From positions 1-5,537 of the forward strand of contig USAC01000099.1 in NCBI GenBank assembly GCA_900552475.1: DNA of 5,537 nucleotides. The letters run 5' to 3'. This document shows positions 5,514-5,537 of this stretch, in pieces; positions within the stretch are counted from its first letter, which is position 1; every line of letters begins with the position of its first letter. The translations under genes and the position numbers were made by a program. The stretch comes from an uncultured Eubacteriales bacterium (GTDB lineage: Bacteria > Bacillota > Clostridia > Oscillospirales > Oscillospiraceae). The notes under the pieces were generated by a model. The model was given only the letters and a program-made list of their open reading frames with translations. It ran no database searches and was not told the origin of the DNA.

Positions 5514-5537
5514 TTGACAAGTAACCGCTCGGTAACT
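5514..5537 (+). promoter_or_regulatory. Promoter -35 box with overlapping TetR-type operator, cut by the window end
   Basis: A perfect TTGACA (5514-5519) is followed by an imperfect palindrome, AGTAACCG-CT-CGGTAACT (5520-5537), with 7 of 8 base pairs matching around the centre. With a 17-base spacer the -10 box would begin at 5537, just off the window, so the palindrome fills the spacer between -35 and -10. That is the classic place for a repressor to block RNA polymerase, and the ACCG/CGGT half-sites resemble those of TetR/AcrR-family repressors. The next gene would then be self-regulated or part of a TetR-controlled unit. The -10 box and the regulator cannot be seen. Confidence 0.55.

Noticed and set aside
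4897..5520. Minus-strand open frame of 207 codons opposite the DUF2000 gene
   Set aside because: It is a shadow frame; the plus strand has a strong ribosome binding site and a recognisable family, whereas this frame has neither.

Overview
The window looks like chromosome from a moderately GC-rich member of the Bacillota, most likely a gut Clostridia of the Oscillospirales type. This is inferred from the style of the TyrS, QueA, Ogt and DUF2000 proteins, strong AGGAG ribosome binding sites, simple hairpin plus T-run terminators and a clean TTGATT-17-TATAAT promoter. The genus cannot be fixed from sequence alone.

Layout: (1) 1-834 is the 3' two-thirds of tyrS, closed by a strong terminator at 857-886. 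(2) 941-2046 is queA with its own sigma-A type promoter; a 15-bp hairpin at 2069-2107 follows it and lies between two convergent reading frames. (3) About 2111-3720 is a visibly more AT-rich accessory patch. It holds, on the minus strand, a large serine recombinase that has lost its whole catalytic N-terminal domain. On the plus strand it holds the 3' remnant of an unrecognised, possibly PH-like gene that has lost its 5' end. The two remnants meet head to head at about 3361-3410, so a rearrangement breakpoint lies there. (4) 3726-4900 is a tight two-gene DNA alkylation-repair unit: an AlkA-type 3-methyladenine glycosylase and an O6-alkylguanine-DNA alkyltransferase, closed by a terminator at 4915-4939. 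(5) 5065-5487 is a DUF2000 protein. (6) The last 24 bases carry a TTGACA box and an imperfect palindrome of the kind bound by TetR-family repressors, apparently the start of the next transcription unit.

How the genes relate: TyrS charges tRNA-Tyr. QueA carries out a late step of queuosine synthesis in tRNAs with a GUN anticodon, tRNA-Tyr among them, but the two genes are separated by a terminator and a promoter and need not be co-regulated. The glycosylase and alkyltransferase repair complementary kinds of methylation damage and are almost certainly co-transcribed. I saw no new multi-gene system. The most unusual part is the breakpoint between the two decapitated genes. No RNA gene, CRISPR array or intact insertion sequence was seen, and no gene-free stretch exceeds 300 bases.
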